Shown here one piece after another: positions 51,665 through 61,926 of a stretch of DNA of 64,000 nucleotides. This stretch comes from Endozoicomonas sp. NE40 (GTDB lineage: Bacteria > Pseudomonadota > Gammaproteobacteria > Pseudomonadales > Endozoicomonadaceae), in NCBI RefSeq assembly GCF_040549045.1, contig NZ_JBEWTB010000002.1, positions 186,001-250,000 on the forward strand, written 5' to 3'. The translations under genes were made by a program, and so were the position numbers. Under the pieces are notes generated by a model. It was not told the origin of the DNA. It made no database searches and saw nothing but the letters and a program-made list of their open reading frames with translations. Position 1 is the stretch's first letter, and every line of letters begins with the position of its first letter.

Positions 51665-53365
51665 ATGTTCAACACAAGGCTCAACAAGAGAACAGCGCCT
51701 TTATTCCTGCTATATATAGTCCTGTCCAGCCTGTGCTGCTATTTTCAGGCCAGCGAAGTTCAGGCCAGCGAATACTCCCAGAAAGACCTGAACGAGGAAA
51801 TCGTTATTGCCGGCAACTGGCAGCAACATGCCCCGGAATACGACGCCCTGTTTTACCAGGTTTTTAATACAGCCCGACAAAACCTGCCAGCAGCCCTACA
51901 GAAAGCGCCTGAAGGTAAAAAGCTCGCTATCGTCACTGATATTGACGACACCCTGATAGACGGCACCATCTATTTCACCAGCCTTCAGGGTACTGACCAG
52001 AGCCGCAGCACAGAACGCTCTATCCGGTGGTGGAGCAACCAGACGACCTTTGCGCTGCCGGGAACCGTCCGTTTTTTCAACGATGTACACAAGCAGGGCA
52101 TTGAAGTCTTCTATATCAGCGGCCGGTTTAATGAAGTCAAAGAGGTGACATTCAACAGGCTTAAAGAGTTTGGCTTCCCGGTCATCGACAAAGAGCATAT
52201 TCTGCTGCAGGAAACCACCAACACAATCCTCAGCAAAGAAGGGAAGCGACAGTCCATCCGCGACCGTGGTTATCATATCCTTATGGCCTTTGGCGATCAG
52301 CTGTCTGATCTTGGTGAAGCACCTGACCACGACTATCGGCTGCGACGTCAGTGGGTTATTGATAACAAAGCCCATTTTGGCAATGACTGGTATCTTTTCC
52401 CCAATACGGTCTATGGAGCCTGGGAAGATTCGCTGGCACCCGGCTACAGCAGGATGACACCTCAGGAAAAGCATGAACGTCGCCTTGCGGCTCTGGGCGC
52501 CACCCGCTTTCATGCCATTACCGATAAAGACTATGCCCAACACCTGACCCTCGCCAGTGTCTGGACACACACTTCAGCCGATTTCACCGCCCTGTGTTAC
52601 CAGGCCTACAACAGGGCTGAGCAGCTGATTAACAGAATGCCCGCAGGCAGTTACAACAATCCGGCTATCATTGCGGATATTGACGGAACGGTACTTGATT
52701 TCACGACCATCCGGGCGAACCTTACCGATGCAAACGATAAAATGCCTGTCCGGTTTGACCACAACTGGTTCCTGACTGAACACCAGCATTCCAGACCGAT
52801 CCCGGGCGCTGCAGAGTTTCTTAATTCTGCCAGCCAGAAGGGTTATGAAATTTTTTACGTCTCCTCACGCCCGCTTTCAAAAATTCCGGACAGTGAAGAC
52901 ACCGATGTAGAAAGCGCTACGATCAAAAAGCTTACAGACTACCATTTTCCCTATGCGGACCGTCAGCATGTTCTGCTGAGGGAAGAACATTGCTCTACCC
53001 GCCACAAAAAGCACTGCGGCAAAGAGCTGAAACGAGCCGCCATCCAGAATGGCGATATCGACAATAAAAAGCACGACATTGTATTGATGATTGGCGACCT
53101 GCTATCGGACTTCAGCCTGACTGAGCAGCAACTTGACCCCCGCCTGAAAGAATCAGCTGCGACTGCAGCATCCCAGTTTGGCAACAACTATATTATTCTT
53201 CCAAACCCTTTAAATACCGTCTGGATGTGGCAGCTTTACAGCAGAGAGGCACAAAAACAGAATCAGGAACTCACTCAAATGAGCTGGAAAGAGCAGGCTG
53301 AACTCAGGCGCTCCCTGCTTCTGGACTGGCCTGAAAAGTGGTCACATGACCGTCATTCTAATTAA
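51665..53365 (+). CDS. Exported protein with two tandem HAD acid-phosphatase domains
   Basis: A 566-residue protein with a hydrophobic N-terminal signal segment (LFLLYIVLSSLCCYFQAS). Two homologous halves each look like class C/e(P4)-type acid phosphatases. The first half has motif I DIDDTLIDG (D92, D94) and motif IV FGDQLSDLG. The second has DIDGTVLDF (D338, D340) and IGDLLSDFS. Both halves also share FYISGR/FYVSSR motif II and an HILLQE/HVLLREE segment. Such enzymes remove phosphate from nucleotides or small phosphoesters in the periplasm. Both active sites look complete. The tandem duplication in one chain is unusual. A hairpin covers its ribosome-binding site. Confidence 0.8.
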   Translation: MFNTRLNKRTAPLFLLYIVLSSLCCYFQASEVQASEYSQKDLNEEIVIAGNWQQHAPEYDALFYQVFNTARQNLPAALQKAPEGKKLAIVTDIDDTLIDGTIYFTSLQGTDQSRSTERSIRWWSNQTTFALPGTVRFFNDVHKQGIEVFYISGRFNEVKEVTFNRLKEFGFPVIDKEHILLQETTNTILSKEGKRQSIRDRGYHILMAFGDQLSDLGEAPDHDYRLRRQWVIDNKAHFGNDWYLFPNTVYGAWEDSLAPGYSRMTPQEKHERRLAALGATRFHAITDKDYAQHLTLASVWTHTSADFTALCYQAYNRAEQLINRMPAGSYNNPAIIADIDGTVLDFTTIRANLTDANDKMPVRFDHNWFLTEHQHSRPIPGAAEFLNSASQKGYEIFYVSSRPLSKIPDSEDTDVESATIKKLTDYHFPYADRQHVLLREEHCSTRHKKHCGKELKRAAIQNGDIDNKKHDIVLMIGDLLSDFSLTEQQLDPRLKESAATAASQFGNNYIILPNPLNTVWMWQLYSREAQKQNQELTQMSWKEQAELRRSLLLDWPEKWSHDRHSN

Positions 53366-53394
53366 GCAGTCCTCATTAACGTCAGGCTTTCGAA

Positions 53395-54930
53395 ATGAAT
53401 CGTCCAAAAAAGCTTTCCCTGATTATCTGCCTGCTCCTGTCCCTGAATTTCACCCGGGCCCTGGGGCAGACAGAGGTAAGATTTACCAGTAGCAAAGATT
53501 TTCTGAATCATGATCTGACAATCAATCAGACTCTCATAAAGAAGCACTGGTTTCTCTACTACCCTCCAGAGTCTTCGAATAACAGGGAGAGCGTGAAGGA
53601 TATGCATGCCGCACAGATTAACTGCATACCATCTTCCAGGGTAACAGGCCATCTGCGTTGCTCCGTGATTTACTATCTTCAGGGGCGCAATGAAGACCAG
53701 TTTTCCGGAAAAGGTTACGCTTATGAGGTCACAACAGAAATAGACCCCAATATCAGCTCTGAATCCGTGACTGTTGAAGAAGACCTTAACGCATCCAGGG
53801 TTCATAGCAGCAAACTGACAGACCCTGTTTTAATCCGATATAAAGGCTATAGCTTCGTTATCGGAAGAAAGTCCCGCGATACTGACACAATAAGTGCGGT
53901 AGAAGGCCAGACTCAGGAATCTGCCGATAAACGCAAACTCTTATTCAATGGTGTTGGGCTGAGCATGAAAAGTGACCAGGAGTCGGATGACTTGAACAGC
54001 TGGGCAGTGCTTGACGACATATCATTCTCAGAATCCGGCGATATTATCCCCGAGGTGTTCTGGAAAATTCGCGGCAATCATTTAGTGCTAGGAGGGCGCC
54101 AGTGGCATCAGGCAAGCAGCTCTGAAGAAAGCTATGAAGTCAGTACTGCAACGTATATGAAAAAGACCAACTGGGTACCGCAGATTGACAGTGCAATAAG
54201 TCTGTATAACGAGCAAAAACATGACAGCAATGCCCTGAGTGAATTCAAAGCCAGTATTTCAGAAGCGTTCAGCGATTTTGAAATTTCCTATATAACCTGG
54301 AAGGAAAGGTCATCCTCTGCTGGCAGCATTATGGACTCCACTAATTATGTAGCCCTTCAGCCGGATATTATTTTCTATGAGGACACGCCTGACCTGACCA
54401 TGATTCACCTGCGTACACGCATTCAATTTCCCGGCAACAGCGCCAGAAAACAGGCACCGGCCATGTTTGCAGAACGTAATGGCATCGCATATTCAGTGAT
54501 CCTGAAGTGCGATATTTACTGGGGTAGAACAATCTGCAAACCACTGTCTGTTTTTGACAATCCGTGGACTAAAAACACCCTGCAGACATTTAACGGCGAT
54601 AATAAACAGCTTTATTTTATCGGCAACATAGCTCCGTCCGGAGTTTTTAAACCCGGCGACAGGAGCCAGCTCTTCTTATATAAAACCGATTTATACAAAA
54701 AATTCATTGCTAATGAGTTTTCATCAAACATCATTCATCAACACTACACCCCGGCTTTACTGAAGGTTCCCTCCGCCACCTCACAGTTTGCTTCTGATAC
54801 CACCTACCCGTTTTTTGACCCACTGACGGCCAATGACCCTGAACAGAAATGCGCCCTGTTTGTGACCACTGTCAGAACAAATACACAGTCCACAATTGCC
54901 ATCCTCTGCCTGGACAAAGACGCACTGTAG
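53395..54930 (+). CDS. Secreted hypothetical protein
   Basis: A 511-residue protein with a signal peptide (SLIICLLLSLNFTRALG). The rest is soluble, beta-rich-looking and mixed in composition, with scattered Cys residues (for example NCIPSS, LRCSVIY, KCDIYWGRTICKP) that could form disulfides in the periplasm or outside. No domain is recognised. It starts 29 bp after the HAD phosphatase gene and may be co-transcribed with it. Confidence 0.65.
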   Translation: MNRPKKLSLIICLLLSLNFTRALGQTEVRFTSSKDFLNHDLTINQTLIKKHWFLYYPPESSNNRESVKDMHAAQINCIPSSRVTGHLRCSVIYYLQGRNEDQFSGKGYAYEVTTEIDPNISSESVTVEEDLNASRVHSSKLTDPVLIRYKGYSFVIGRKSRDTDTISAVEGQTQESADKRKLLFNGVGLSMKSDQESDDLNSWAVLDDISFSESGDIIPEVFWKIRGNHLVLGGRQWHQASSSEESYEVSTATYMKKTNWVPQIDSAISLYNEQKHDSNALSEFKASISEAFSDFEISYITWKERSSSAGSIMDSTNYVALQPDIIFYEDTPDLTMIHLRTRIQFPGNSARKQAPAMFAERNGIAYSVILKCDIYWGRTICKPLSVFDNPWTKNTLQTFNGDNKQLYFIGNIAPSGVFKPGDRSQLFLYKTDLYKKFIANEFSSNIIHQHYTPALLKVPSATSQFASDTTYPFFDPLTANDPEQKCALFVTTVRTNTQSTIAILCLDKDAL

Positions 54931-55058
54931 CCTCTGCCGCCTGCCCGGAACCACCGCAGAACCAACCCCTGAATACACAGGGCAACGCCAAGCCCTGTTG
55001 CTATCATATATAAGAGCCTGAAAAGAATATCTTTAATATCATCGAGTTATAGACCAAT

Positions 55059-56600
55059 ATGGCACAAACCATTCAGTCAGCGGGCATCTCGCCGGGCATT
55101 CAAGGCTTAAGCCCTGAAGTATCGCCCTCACCTGTAAAAAACACTTATGCACCTTCAATAAACCGAAATGTGCGACCTGTAACTGGCAAACGCATCCAGC
55201 GTCCTGCACCACCCCCTTCCGACTCTACCGGGCCTAAAACACTGAGTCAGCGACAAACAGCCAGGCTACCTGATGATCAGGTAGAAACCGTATTGCCGCG
55301 TCCACAGTCAGCTATTCAGCCAAAAGCTGAGCCCTCTTCTCAGGAACGTCAACTTTCCAGCAAATTGGATGCACTGAATACCCGGCTTGAACAAATACAT
55401 GATAAATCCATCAATGTTCAAGACAAAGAAACCGTCTCTGAACACAGAAGCCAGATAAAAGCTCTGAAAGCACAGGTTAAAAGTGCCAGGTCAACGGTTA
55501 GCGACCTTCATGGCCTTATCAAGGAAATGGAAGCCTCTCAGCCACCTCCTTCTCAGGACACAGTACTGAGGGCAAAAGGAAAAGCTCTGACTGCCAGAAA
55601 AACCCTGACAACAACAGAGTTCAAATTAAAAAATGCAAAAGCAAAACTGGCATTTTTTACCTACAAGAACAAGCAGCAATCAGAGCTCAGTAAAAAGCGC
55701 CAACATTTACAACACGATTTTGATCAGTTAAACGCTAAATTAGACACAAATGCCACTTCATCAAAAGCACACAAGGTCATCGTAAAGTTCTTTGAAAAGC
55801 AAGTATCCATCGCAAAGTCTGCTATAAAAAATGCGGACAAGTTAACTAAGGCTGAAAACAAAGCACACAAAAACAAAGTCGATATGGGCAATACATTCAG
55901 AAGCGATGTGCAGAACATACAGACTGATATTAAGAACAGGAAACTGCCGCAGCTAACAAGGGAGCTAAAGAGAGCTAAAAAGAATCTGCATGAAGCCAAA
56001 CACCGGGAAAACAATATAAAGCAGGAGGAGGCACAACAAAAGAAAGAGCAGAAAAAACTAAAAGCGGCAGAGAAAAAAGCAAACGAACAGCAGAAGGCTG
56101 AGCAGAAAAAAGCAACACGGCAACAGCAAGCTGAAGTAAGAAGCAGCCCGAAGCCACCGCAACAACCAAAACCGAAAAGCACTGAAAACATTGAGACACC
56201 AGTAGTGCATGCCACCAGCAATGATTCACCTGAAAAGCGCTCTGTCAGGGCGATACAACCAAGCATGAAGATTTTTTTGAGAGGTACAAACGGAATGTCT
56301 GCAACCTACGAGCCGTTAAAAGCCGTGATAAAAATTGCACGAACCCCTAATAATTTCAAGCAGGTCCTGGCCGATATTCGAGAGTCTGAAAGAACAAACA
56401 CCATAAACAGTCAAACCGCTGGACGGTTACGTGACGAGCTTTGCCAGGCGGTCGCAAAAAAAATGGCAAACCCGGATTTTGTGGCGAAGATTGATAATAC
56501 ATTTGCAAGACACATGATGTACGGCCGGCATCAGGAAACGATGCTCGACAACTACGCCAACTCTGTACAGGAACTGGCCAACAGGATTGACAGAGAATAA
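55059..56600 (+). CDS. Coiled-coil, Lys/Ala-rich hypothetical protein (effector-like)
   Basis: A 513-residue protein without signal peptide or membrane helix. Residues 1-100 are Ser/Pro/Gln-rich and look disordered (AQTIQSAGISPGIQGLSPEV), as in many type III effectors' N-termini. About 105-360 is a long, highly charged coiled coil (QQKKEQKKLKAAEKKANEQQ). The C-terminal 110 residues form a separate helical domain. The gene is more A-rich than its neighbours, mainly through Lys codons. No family is recognised; a secreted effector is possible but unproven. Confidence 0.6.
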   Translation: MAQTIQSAGISPGIQGLSPEVSPSPVKNTYAPSINRNVRPVTGKRIQRPAPPPSDSTGPKTLSQRQTARLPDDQVETVLPRPQSAIQPKAEPSSQERQLSSKLDALNTRLEQIHDKSINVQDKETVSEHRSQIKALKAQVKSARSTVSDLHGLIKEMEASQPPPSQDTVLRAKGKALTARKTLTTTEFKLKNAKAKLAFFTYKNKQQSELSKKRQHLQHDFDQLNAKLDTNATSSKAHKVIVKFFEKQVSIAKSAIKNADKLTKAENKAHKNKVDMGNTFRSDVQNIQTDIKNRKLPQLTRELKRAKKNLHEAKHRENNIKQEEAQQKKEQKKLKAAEKKANEQQKAEQKKATRQQQAEVRSSPKPPQQPKPKSTENIETPVVHATSNDSPEKRSVRAIQPSMKIFLRGTNGMSATYEPLKAVIKIARTPNNFKQVLADIRESERTNTINSQTAGRLRDELCQAVAKKMANPDFVAKIDNTFARHMMYGRHQETMLDNYANSVQELANRIDRE

Positions 56601-56788
56601 TTACCGCTCAGCTACCACTGATCCAGACAGAAATAAACCTGCCCCAGACTTCAAAGTAGTCCGTTTAAGCATTGCACGCAGACACGCACTTTTATATTTT
56701 TACTGCCAGAGACTCAAACAACAATAATAACAACAAGCAGGAGCAGCCCTGCAAATAACGCTTATTTTTGCAGGCAGATGAAACAACG

Positions 56789-56981
56789 ATGAGCGATTTT
56801 CTGAACAAGGCCTTCAGCCCTGCGCGACTTCCACAAACAACTCTGCAACGGCGGTATTGGCATGACCACCCTCGCTTACTGCGCAACAGAAGCAGATGGT
56901 CGTATTAATAATAAAATGATGTATATGGGTGACCATATTTGACCACAACTGACTGACATTATTGCCGACCTGAAATGAAGG
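56789..56981 (+). pseudogene. Old Yellow Enzyme (NADH:flavin oxidoreductase) remnant
   Basis: From ATG 56789, MSDFLNKAFSPARL matches the N-terminus of OYE-family enzymes. After a deletion and frameshift the next frame (from 56826) reads DFHKQLCNGGIGMTTLAYC and TEADGRINNKMMYMG, the following OYE segment, then a stop (TGA) and PQLTDIIADLK. The flavin- and substrate-binding barrel is missing, so it is non-functional. It adjoins the sulfatase remnant directly. Confidence 0.6.
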
Positions 56982-57953
56982 TTATTCCACTTACCTGCTG
57001 GCAGACAAAAGCTTCGAATGGATCAGGGAACGGGACAAAAGCAAACCCTTTTTCCTCTACCTGCCCTTCCTTGCGCCCCATGAGCCACTGAAAGCACCAC
57101 AGGAGCTGATTGATAAATACGCCGGACTGAAAGATGAACGGGACCCTGCACGCAGCCCTTCCGATGAAATTTCCAAAGTCGCAAAAATGACCGGAAGAGA
57201 AAGCCGCAGACCACTTTATGCTGCCGTCGTTGATGCCATGGATCAGGCCGTTGGTAGGGTTCTAACCACACTGGATGAAGAAAATATTGCTGACAATACC
57301 ATTGTCATGTTTTTCTCTGATAACGGTGCCACCCGGGTTCATGGTCGTGGCGGTGGCGATAATGCTCCCTACCGGGGTGGCAAGGGCGAAGTTTACGAAG
57401 GCGGTATCCGTGTGGTTTCAGTGATGCGCTGGCCGGCATTAATATGCTGCCAGCACTTACCGACGGTTCACAGGCCAGACGCAGAGAGCCGGTTTTCTTC
57501 GCTTCTGAAATACCGCTCTATAACTCCTTTGGCTTCACCTCCATCGATGGTGGCTGGAAGCTGATCCAATGGATTACCCAGGAGCCTATGTCAACGACGG
57601 TGATTCAGGAGCTGTACAATCTGGCGGATGATCCGGGCGAATACAACAACCTGTCCAGCCAGGAACCAAAACGTGTAGCAAAAATGAGTCAGCAGATCCT
57701 TGCCCGCCGAGCGCTTCATCCTGTTAACGGAGAACGGGCCCGAATATCTTCGCCTCCGGGCTGGCGCCCTCCGCTGGACTGGGCAACTTACCCCAGACCC
57801 TCAAAAGAGCTGCAGGACATTCCGGCAACCAGCATGGCTCCGACCAGAACCTCGGAGCATATGCTGGACTATCTGCACGGTGAACGTGGGCGATTGATCT
57901 ACAACTGCGAACCAACCAATATTCCGTTTGTGGGTGGTGTGTGCATGCCATGA
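56974..57953 (+). pseudogene. Type I sulfatase remnant, truncated and frameshifted
   Basis: The first segment (56974 to about 57440) reads like the middle of an arylsulfatase: SKPFFLYLPFLAPHEPLKAP, YAAVVDAMDQAVGRVL, and VMFFSDNGATRVHG with the metal-binding D-N-G. The second segment, in another frame from about 57435 to 57953, continues with GINMLPALTDGSQARR, YNSFGFTSIDGGWKLI and LYNLADDPGEYNNLS, the C-terminal sulfatase domain. A deletion fused VMRWP to GINMLP, shifting the frame. The N-terminal half, including the C/S-x-P-x-R site that becomes formylglycine, is absent, so no activity is expected. Confidence 0.75.
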
Positions 57954-57981
57954 TTTAAACATCAGCCTCTGACAGATAACA

Positions 57982-58022
57982 CTCGTTGTCCACAGAGTAT
58001 ACGACTGAGTGTGGACAACGAG
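57982..58022. terminator. Long hairpin between sulfatase remnant and BCCT gene
   Basis: CTCGTTGTCCACA (57982-57994) is perfectly complementary to TGTGGACAACGAG (58010-58022) with a 15-nt loop, between two convergent reading directions. It is probably a bidirectional terminator. Confidence 0.65.
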
Positions 58023-58038
58023 CATGTTTTCAGTCTTT

Positions 58039-59640
58039 TCAGCTGACCGTCGCACCAACGCTTTTTAAGCCAGCCGGACAAAGCCCCTGCTCTCTCGCCA
58101 TCTTCCTTGCAATCATTGGTGCAGACCATAATGAAGGTAATAACACCAGCGACACAGGAACGGCTGTTACCACAATAAACGACTGAAGTGCAGATACCCC
58201 GCCATCGCCCACTGAAATCAGCAATGCAGCAACCACCCCCATGATAATTCCCCAGAACACCCGGACAGAAGACTGTGGACTATCATGCCCCGTCATGACC
58301 ATAGAGATTGAATAAGTCATGGAGTCACCGGTGGTAGCAACAAACAGGGTAGTCAGGATCAAAAAGAGTACCGAGATCAAAGTTCCCAACGGCAGTTGCT
58401 GGGTAATGGCTATCAGTGCCGCTGGCATGTTCAAACCGGTAAAAGGCTCGGAAATCACGCCCGGGTCCAGCATCTCAAACTGCAAACCACTGCCGCCAAT
58501 GATTGTGAACCAGAAACAGGTAATAACGGGAGCAACAAGGGAGATCATCAGAACCATCTGGCGAATGGTTCGACCACGGGAAATCCGGGCTACAAACATA
58601 GCCATTAACGGACCGTAACCCAGAAACCAGCCCCAGAAGAATACTGTCCACCAGCTTAGCCATTGTGGATCTTCGCGGAAGGTAGCCATCTGGACAAAAT
58701 TCTCCAGATAGAGGGCAAACCCGTTAAAAAAGCCCTTGAAAATAAAAGCAGTAGGGCCAAAAACCAGTATGTAAGTGATCAATAAACCCGACAGAATAAT
58801 ATTCGTACGGCTCAGCAACTGGATACCCTTGTTTACACCACTGATCGCCGACAATGTGTAAATAGCAATCAGAACCGCCAGAATCATCAACTGTGTAGCA
58901 AAGGTATCAGGAATACCAAACAAAGCCTCAAGCCCGAAACTGACCTGCAAACCCAGAAAGCCAATAGGACCTACGGTTCCTGCCACCACGGCTATCACAC
59001 ACATGGCATCCACCGCTGAGCCTAACCAGCTGGTCATAACTTTGTCACCAAAAACAGGATAGAGCAGTGTACGGGGTTTCAGAGGCAGGCCTTTTTCATA
59101 ATGGAGATACATATAAACGATCCCCGTGAGGCTGCCCAGTATTGCCCAGGCCAGAAAACCCCAGTGCATAAAGCTTTGTGCCAGTGCGTTATAAGCGGCA
59201 TCGGTCGTTCCTGTGTCGCCACCAAACAGCGGTGGTGGAGAAACAAAGTGCGCCATAGGCTCTGCTGCCGCCCAAAATACGCCACCCCCAGCCAGCAGAG
59301 TACACATCAGGATAGAAAGCCATTTAAAGGTAGGTATTTCCGGAGTTTTCAGCCCTCCCAGGACCACCGGGCCGGTACGTCCAACGGCAAGCACCAGGGC
59401 AATAACAAACGTTAACAGTAGCAGTGCCTGCCAGTAGGCTCCAAAATACCGGGTCGCAATAAAGAAGGCATCATTAACCCAGCCAGTTACCAAACCAAGG
59501 TCGTACAGCGCCAGAACGGCAAAGAGCAATAACGCACCACCGCTTATCATGAACACTGACAGGTCGACACCTTCCAGCCATTTAGGTGTCGCCGGTTTGT
59601 CTATACAAACAGCAGTAGAGTTTAAAGCTATATCGCTCAT
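58039..59640 (-). CDS. BCCT family (betaine/choline/carnitine-type) transporter
   Basis: A 533-residue inner-membrane protein with 12 helices. It carries BCCT hallmarks: GVFWAAAEPMAHF in helix 4, a GxG-type stretch GTVGPIGFLGLQVSFGLEA, and the substrate-box helix WTVFFWGWFLGYGPLMAMFVARISRGRTIR (Trp and Gly positions as in BetP). It imports trimethylammonium or sulfonium compounds such as glycine betaine, choline or DMSP; the exact substrate is not readable. The short N- and C-terminal tails lack the long charged osmosensing domain of BetP. Confidence 0.93.
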   Translation of the reverse strand: MSDIALNSTAVCIDKPATPKWLEGVDLSVFMISGGALLLFAVLALYDLGLVTGWVNDAFFIATRYFGAYWQALLLLTFVIALVLAVGRTGPVVLGGLKTPEIPTFKWLSILMCTLLAGGGVFWAAAEPMAHFVSPPPLFGGDTGTTDAAYNALAQSFMHWGFLAWAILGSLTGIVYMYLHYEKGLPLKPRTLLYPVFGDKVMTSWLGSAVDAMCVIAVVAGTVGPIGFLGLQVSFGLEALFGIPDTFATQLMILAVLIAIYTLSAISGVNKGIQLLSRTNIILSGLLITYILVFGPTAFIFKGFFNGFALYLENFVQMATFREDPQWLSWWTVFFWGWFLGYGPLMAMFVARISRGRTIRQMVLMISLVAPVITCFWFTIIGGSGLQFEMLDPGVISEPFTGLNMPAALIAITQQLPLGTLISVLFLILTTLFVATTGDSMTYSISMVMTGHDSPQSSVRVFWGIIMGVVAALLISVGDGGVSALQSFIVVTAVPVSLVLLPSLWSAPMIARKMAREQGLCPAGLKSVGATVS

Positions 59641-60555
59641 ATTTTCTCAATGGTTAACATTATTCAAAAGATCGACCGGGCAGAAACCGGGCCTTGTGCT
59701 GCGCAGATTATTTTCAATCGTTTATGATCAGACACACTGATACTTCAGCAGTAAACGATTAACCTCGGGGGTATGGCAGTGATCAATAATTCAGGTTGGA
59801 TAGCAACGTCTGCAGGCTGCTCAGCCTGGCAGGAGGAGTTAGAGTCAGGAAGGGGTAATATACGACAAAAGCTCGGTTCAACTGATTTACGTGAGATCGA
59901 AAATACAGCACCGTCAATGGTATATAGAAGTGAGCAACAGCAGTCAGGATTAGAAATTAAGATAAAAATGCGCCAGCAGCCACACAAAATAATTCAGTCT
60001 TCATCGTTCTACCACCTTAAATTTCTGGCCAATATCAGCAGGGATTCCGGATACCAGACAGGTGTTAAACAATCTCTGGCACAATCAAAGTCGTCAATAT
60101 TTCACAGTCAGAACATCAGAAAATTCTGACCCAGAATGCTATTTGACGTAATTTCAGGCGGGGTATCTTAAAGGATTTGCTTCAAATAAACAAAGCGGTC
60201 TGCTCGAAAAAAGAGTGGCTCGATACCTACCACAATATCGAGCTACTCTCACACCGTTACCGGTCGTGGTACTGCCTGCGAAGAGGCAGCTGTAAAACCC
60301 GGAGCCCATACTACCATCAGTCTTTAAATCGCCCATCGCCAGAAACCACAACCCGATGAGTTAAAAGCAACCGACAGACACGGATTTTCCCCCAGAACCC
60401 TCCGGCATCCTTCTATTAATGTGAAACCTGCCAGCCTGACAACAGTAAAAAAACTTTACGCCTCGATAGCTGTTTTTCATAATCAACTATTAACCAACAT
60501 TCATACCACGTAAGCCGCTATAACAATGAGGCTTACCTGATTATCGGAGTCAGGA
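59641..60555. other. Long gene-poor region before mukF
   Basis: These 915 bp hold little that looks coding. A 118-codon plus-strand frame (59773-60129) is listed separately at low confidence. An inverted repeat GTAAGCC/GGCTTAC (60510-60516 and 60530-60536) lies 20 bp before mukF. The BCCT promoter (minus) and the mukF promoter (plus) must lie here. Confidence 0.4.
59773..60129 (+). CDS. Doubtful hypothetical protein
   Basis: A 118-codon frame starting MAVINNSGWIATSAGCSAW with GGGGG upstream. The composition is Ser/Gln/Lys-rich and no motif is seen. A competing 80-codon frame lies opposite. It may be spurious. Confidence 0.25.
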   Translation: MAVINNSGWIATSAGCSAWQEELESGRGNIRQKLGSTDLREIENTAPSMVYRSEQQQSGLEIKIKMRQQPHKIIQSSSFYHLKFLANISRDSGYQTGVKQSLAQSKSSIFHSQNIRKF

Positions 60556-61926
60556 TTGAACCCCACCCGAGACATTCCCGCGCTGGTCAGCGAAATTCTG
60601 GCCAGTGGTCAGAAGATTCTTCTTCAGCCTGCGGATATTGCCTATCTGGCTGCACTCAAATTCTGGAAAGATCAGGAATCCCAGCCCGAGTTCAGTGAAG
60701 AAGAGTTGCACCTGGTGTTTGAAACCGTTGACCGACAGAATACGGACAATCTCGAAGACAGCCGTCAGCGACGTTGCAACGACACGATTCGTCGTCTGCT
60801 GGAGCAGCATCTGCTGATCTGTCTGGAAAGTGGGGGACGGCGCCCACACGCTTATCTGCTTCCCCCGGTGTCGGAACAGATTGTTGAATCCATCTGCATC
60901 GGCTTTGATGCCTCACAAACGGCTCTGCGCACGCTGTTTATGACCATTTCCGGACATTTAAAGGAAATTCGTGATGCAGCCAGAACTGGCGGTAACGACC
61001 AGTTCTGGAAACTCCAGATCGAAGCCCCGCTGGATGTTACCGTCCGCCAACTGGTCACAGCCATCGACCACCGCCAGCGCCAGCTCGACACCGAAGCGAT
61101 TGACACTCGCAAAGAGGTCGTATCACTGCTGAAGCACGACTGGCAAAACGCCATTTCGCGCTGTGAAAACCTGCTGGTTGATACCCAGGAGCGGCTGCAG
61201 GATTTACAGCAACTGCTGCTGGCTTCCTGTCACGAACTCCGGCAACTGCTCGAAAGCATTGGTCAGCAGTGTGAGCAGGCACAACGCCTGTCCGCCGTTC
61301 AGTCCGTTGTTCGACTGGAGCATCATCTTGACCGTATTGAGCACTGGAGCAGCGAGCGACTGGAACACTGGGAAAACTTCCATCAGCGTACTCACCAGTA
61401 TCTGCGTCAGTTTATCAATATGGATGAGCGCAAGGCGCTGATGGAGCGCACACTGGACGCCCTGCAACGTTTCGGGCAGCAGCCCTGGTTTTTGCGCTGT
61501 GCAGGTGATGAGCCGTTAATCCGCCTGCGGGAAATTGAAACCCTCAGCCGCCAACAGGACAACACAGGCATCATTGATGAAGACGATATCATTACCGAAA
61601 TGGATGACCTCGACGCCCTGAAAGAAGAAGTGGTCAGCTGGCTCAAAGCCCTTGTAAACGACAAGGGCTATCTTCCCAGTTATGAAGAAGCCATGTCCCA
61701 GCTGGCCAGTGAGGTTCCCGTTTACCGTCTGCATCAGTCCGCAGGCTGGCTGTTTGAAGCCATGACCCGACTAGGGAACCAGCAGGACAGAAAAAAAATA
61801 CCTGATACCGTCTGGCATGAAATTCTAACCGGCTTTGAAGTAGAGAGCCTGACGCTGGACAGCACTATGCACCCAGCCAAAACAACGTCAGAACACGAAT
61901 ACAGAGAGTTCGCCCTTGAACACTGA
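60556..61926 (+). CDS. mukF: Chromosome partition protein MukF (kleisin)
   Basis: The kleisin subunit of the MukBEF condensin. It bridges the MukB heads and recruits MukE. It uses a TTG start with GGAG upstream (MNPTRDIPALVSEILASGQK). Of 456 residues, an N-terminal winged-helix dimerisation domain is followed by a helical middle region and the C-terminal winged helix that binds the MukB cap. It overlaps mukE by 11 bp. MukBEF is typical of Enterobacterales, Vibrionales and some Oceanospirillales lineages, in place of SMC-ScpAB. Confidence 0.93.
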   Translation: MNPTRDIPALVSEILASGQKILLQPADIAYLAALKFWKDQESQPEFSEEELHLVFETVDRQNTDNLEDSRQRRCNDTIRRLLEQHLLICLESGGRRPHAYLLPPVSEQIVESICIGFDASQTALRTLFMTISGHLKEIRDAARTGGNDQFWKLQIEAPLDVTVRQLVTAIDHRQRQLDTEAIDTRKEVVSLLKHDWQNAISRCENLLVDTQERLQDLQQLLLASCHELRQLLESIGQQCEQAQRLSAVQSVVRLEHHLDRIEHWSSERLEHWENFHQRTHQYLRQFINMDERKALMERTLDALQRFGQQPWFLRCAGDEPLIRLREIETLSRQQDNTGIIDEDDIITEMDDLDALKEEVVSWLKALVNDKGYLPSYEEAMSQLASEVPVYRLHQSAGWLFEAMTRLGNQQDRKKIPDTVWHEILTGFEVESLTLDSTMHPAKTTSEHEYREFALEH

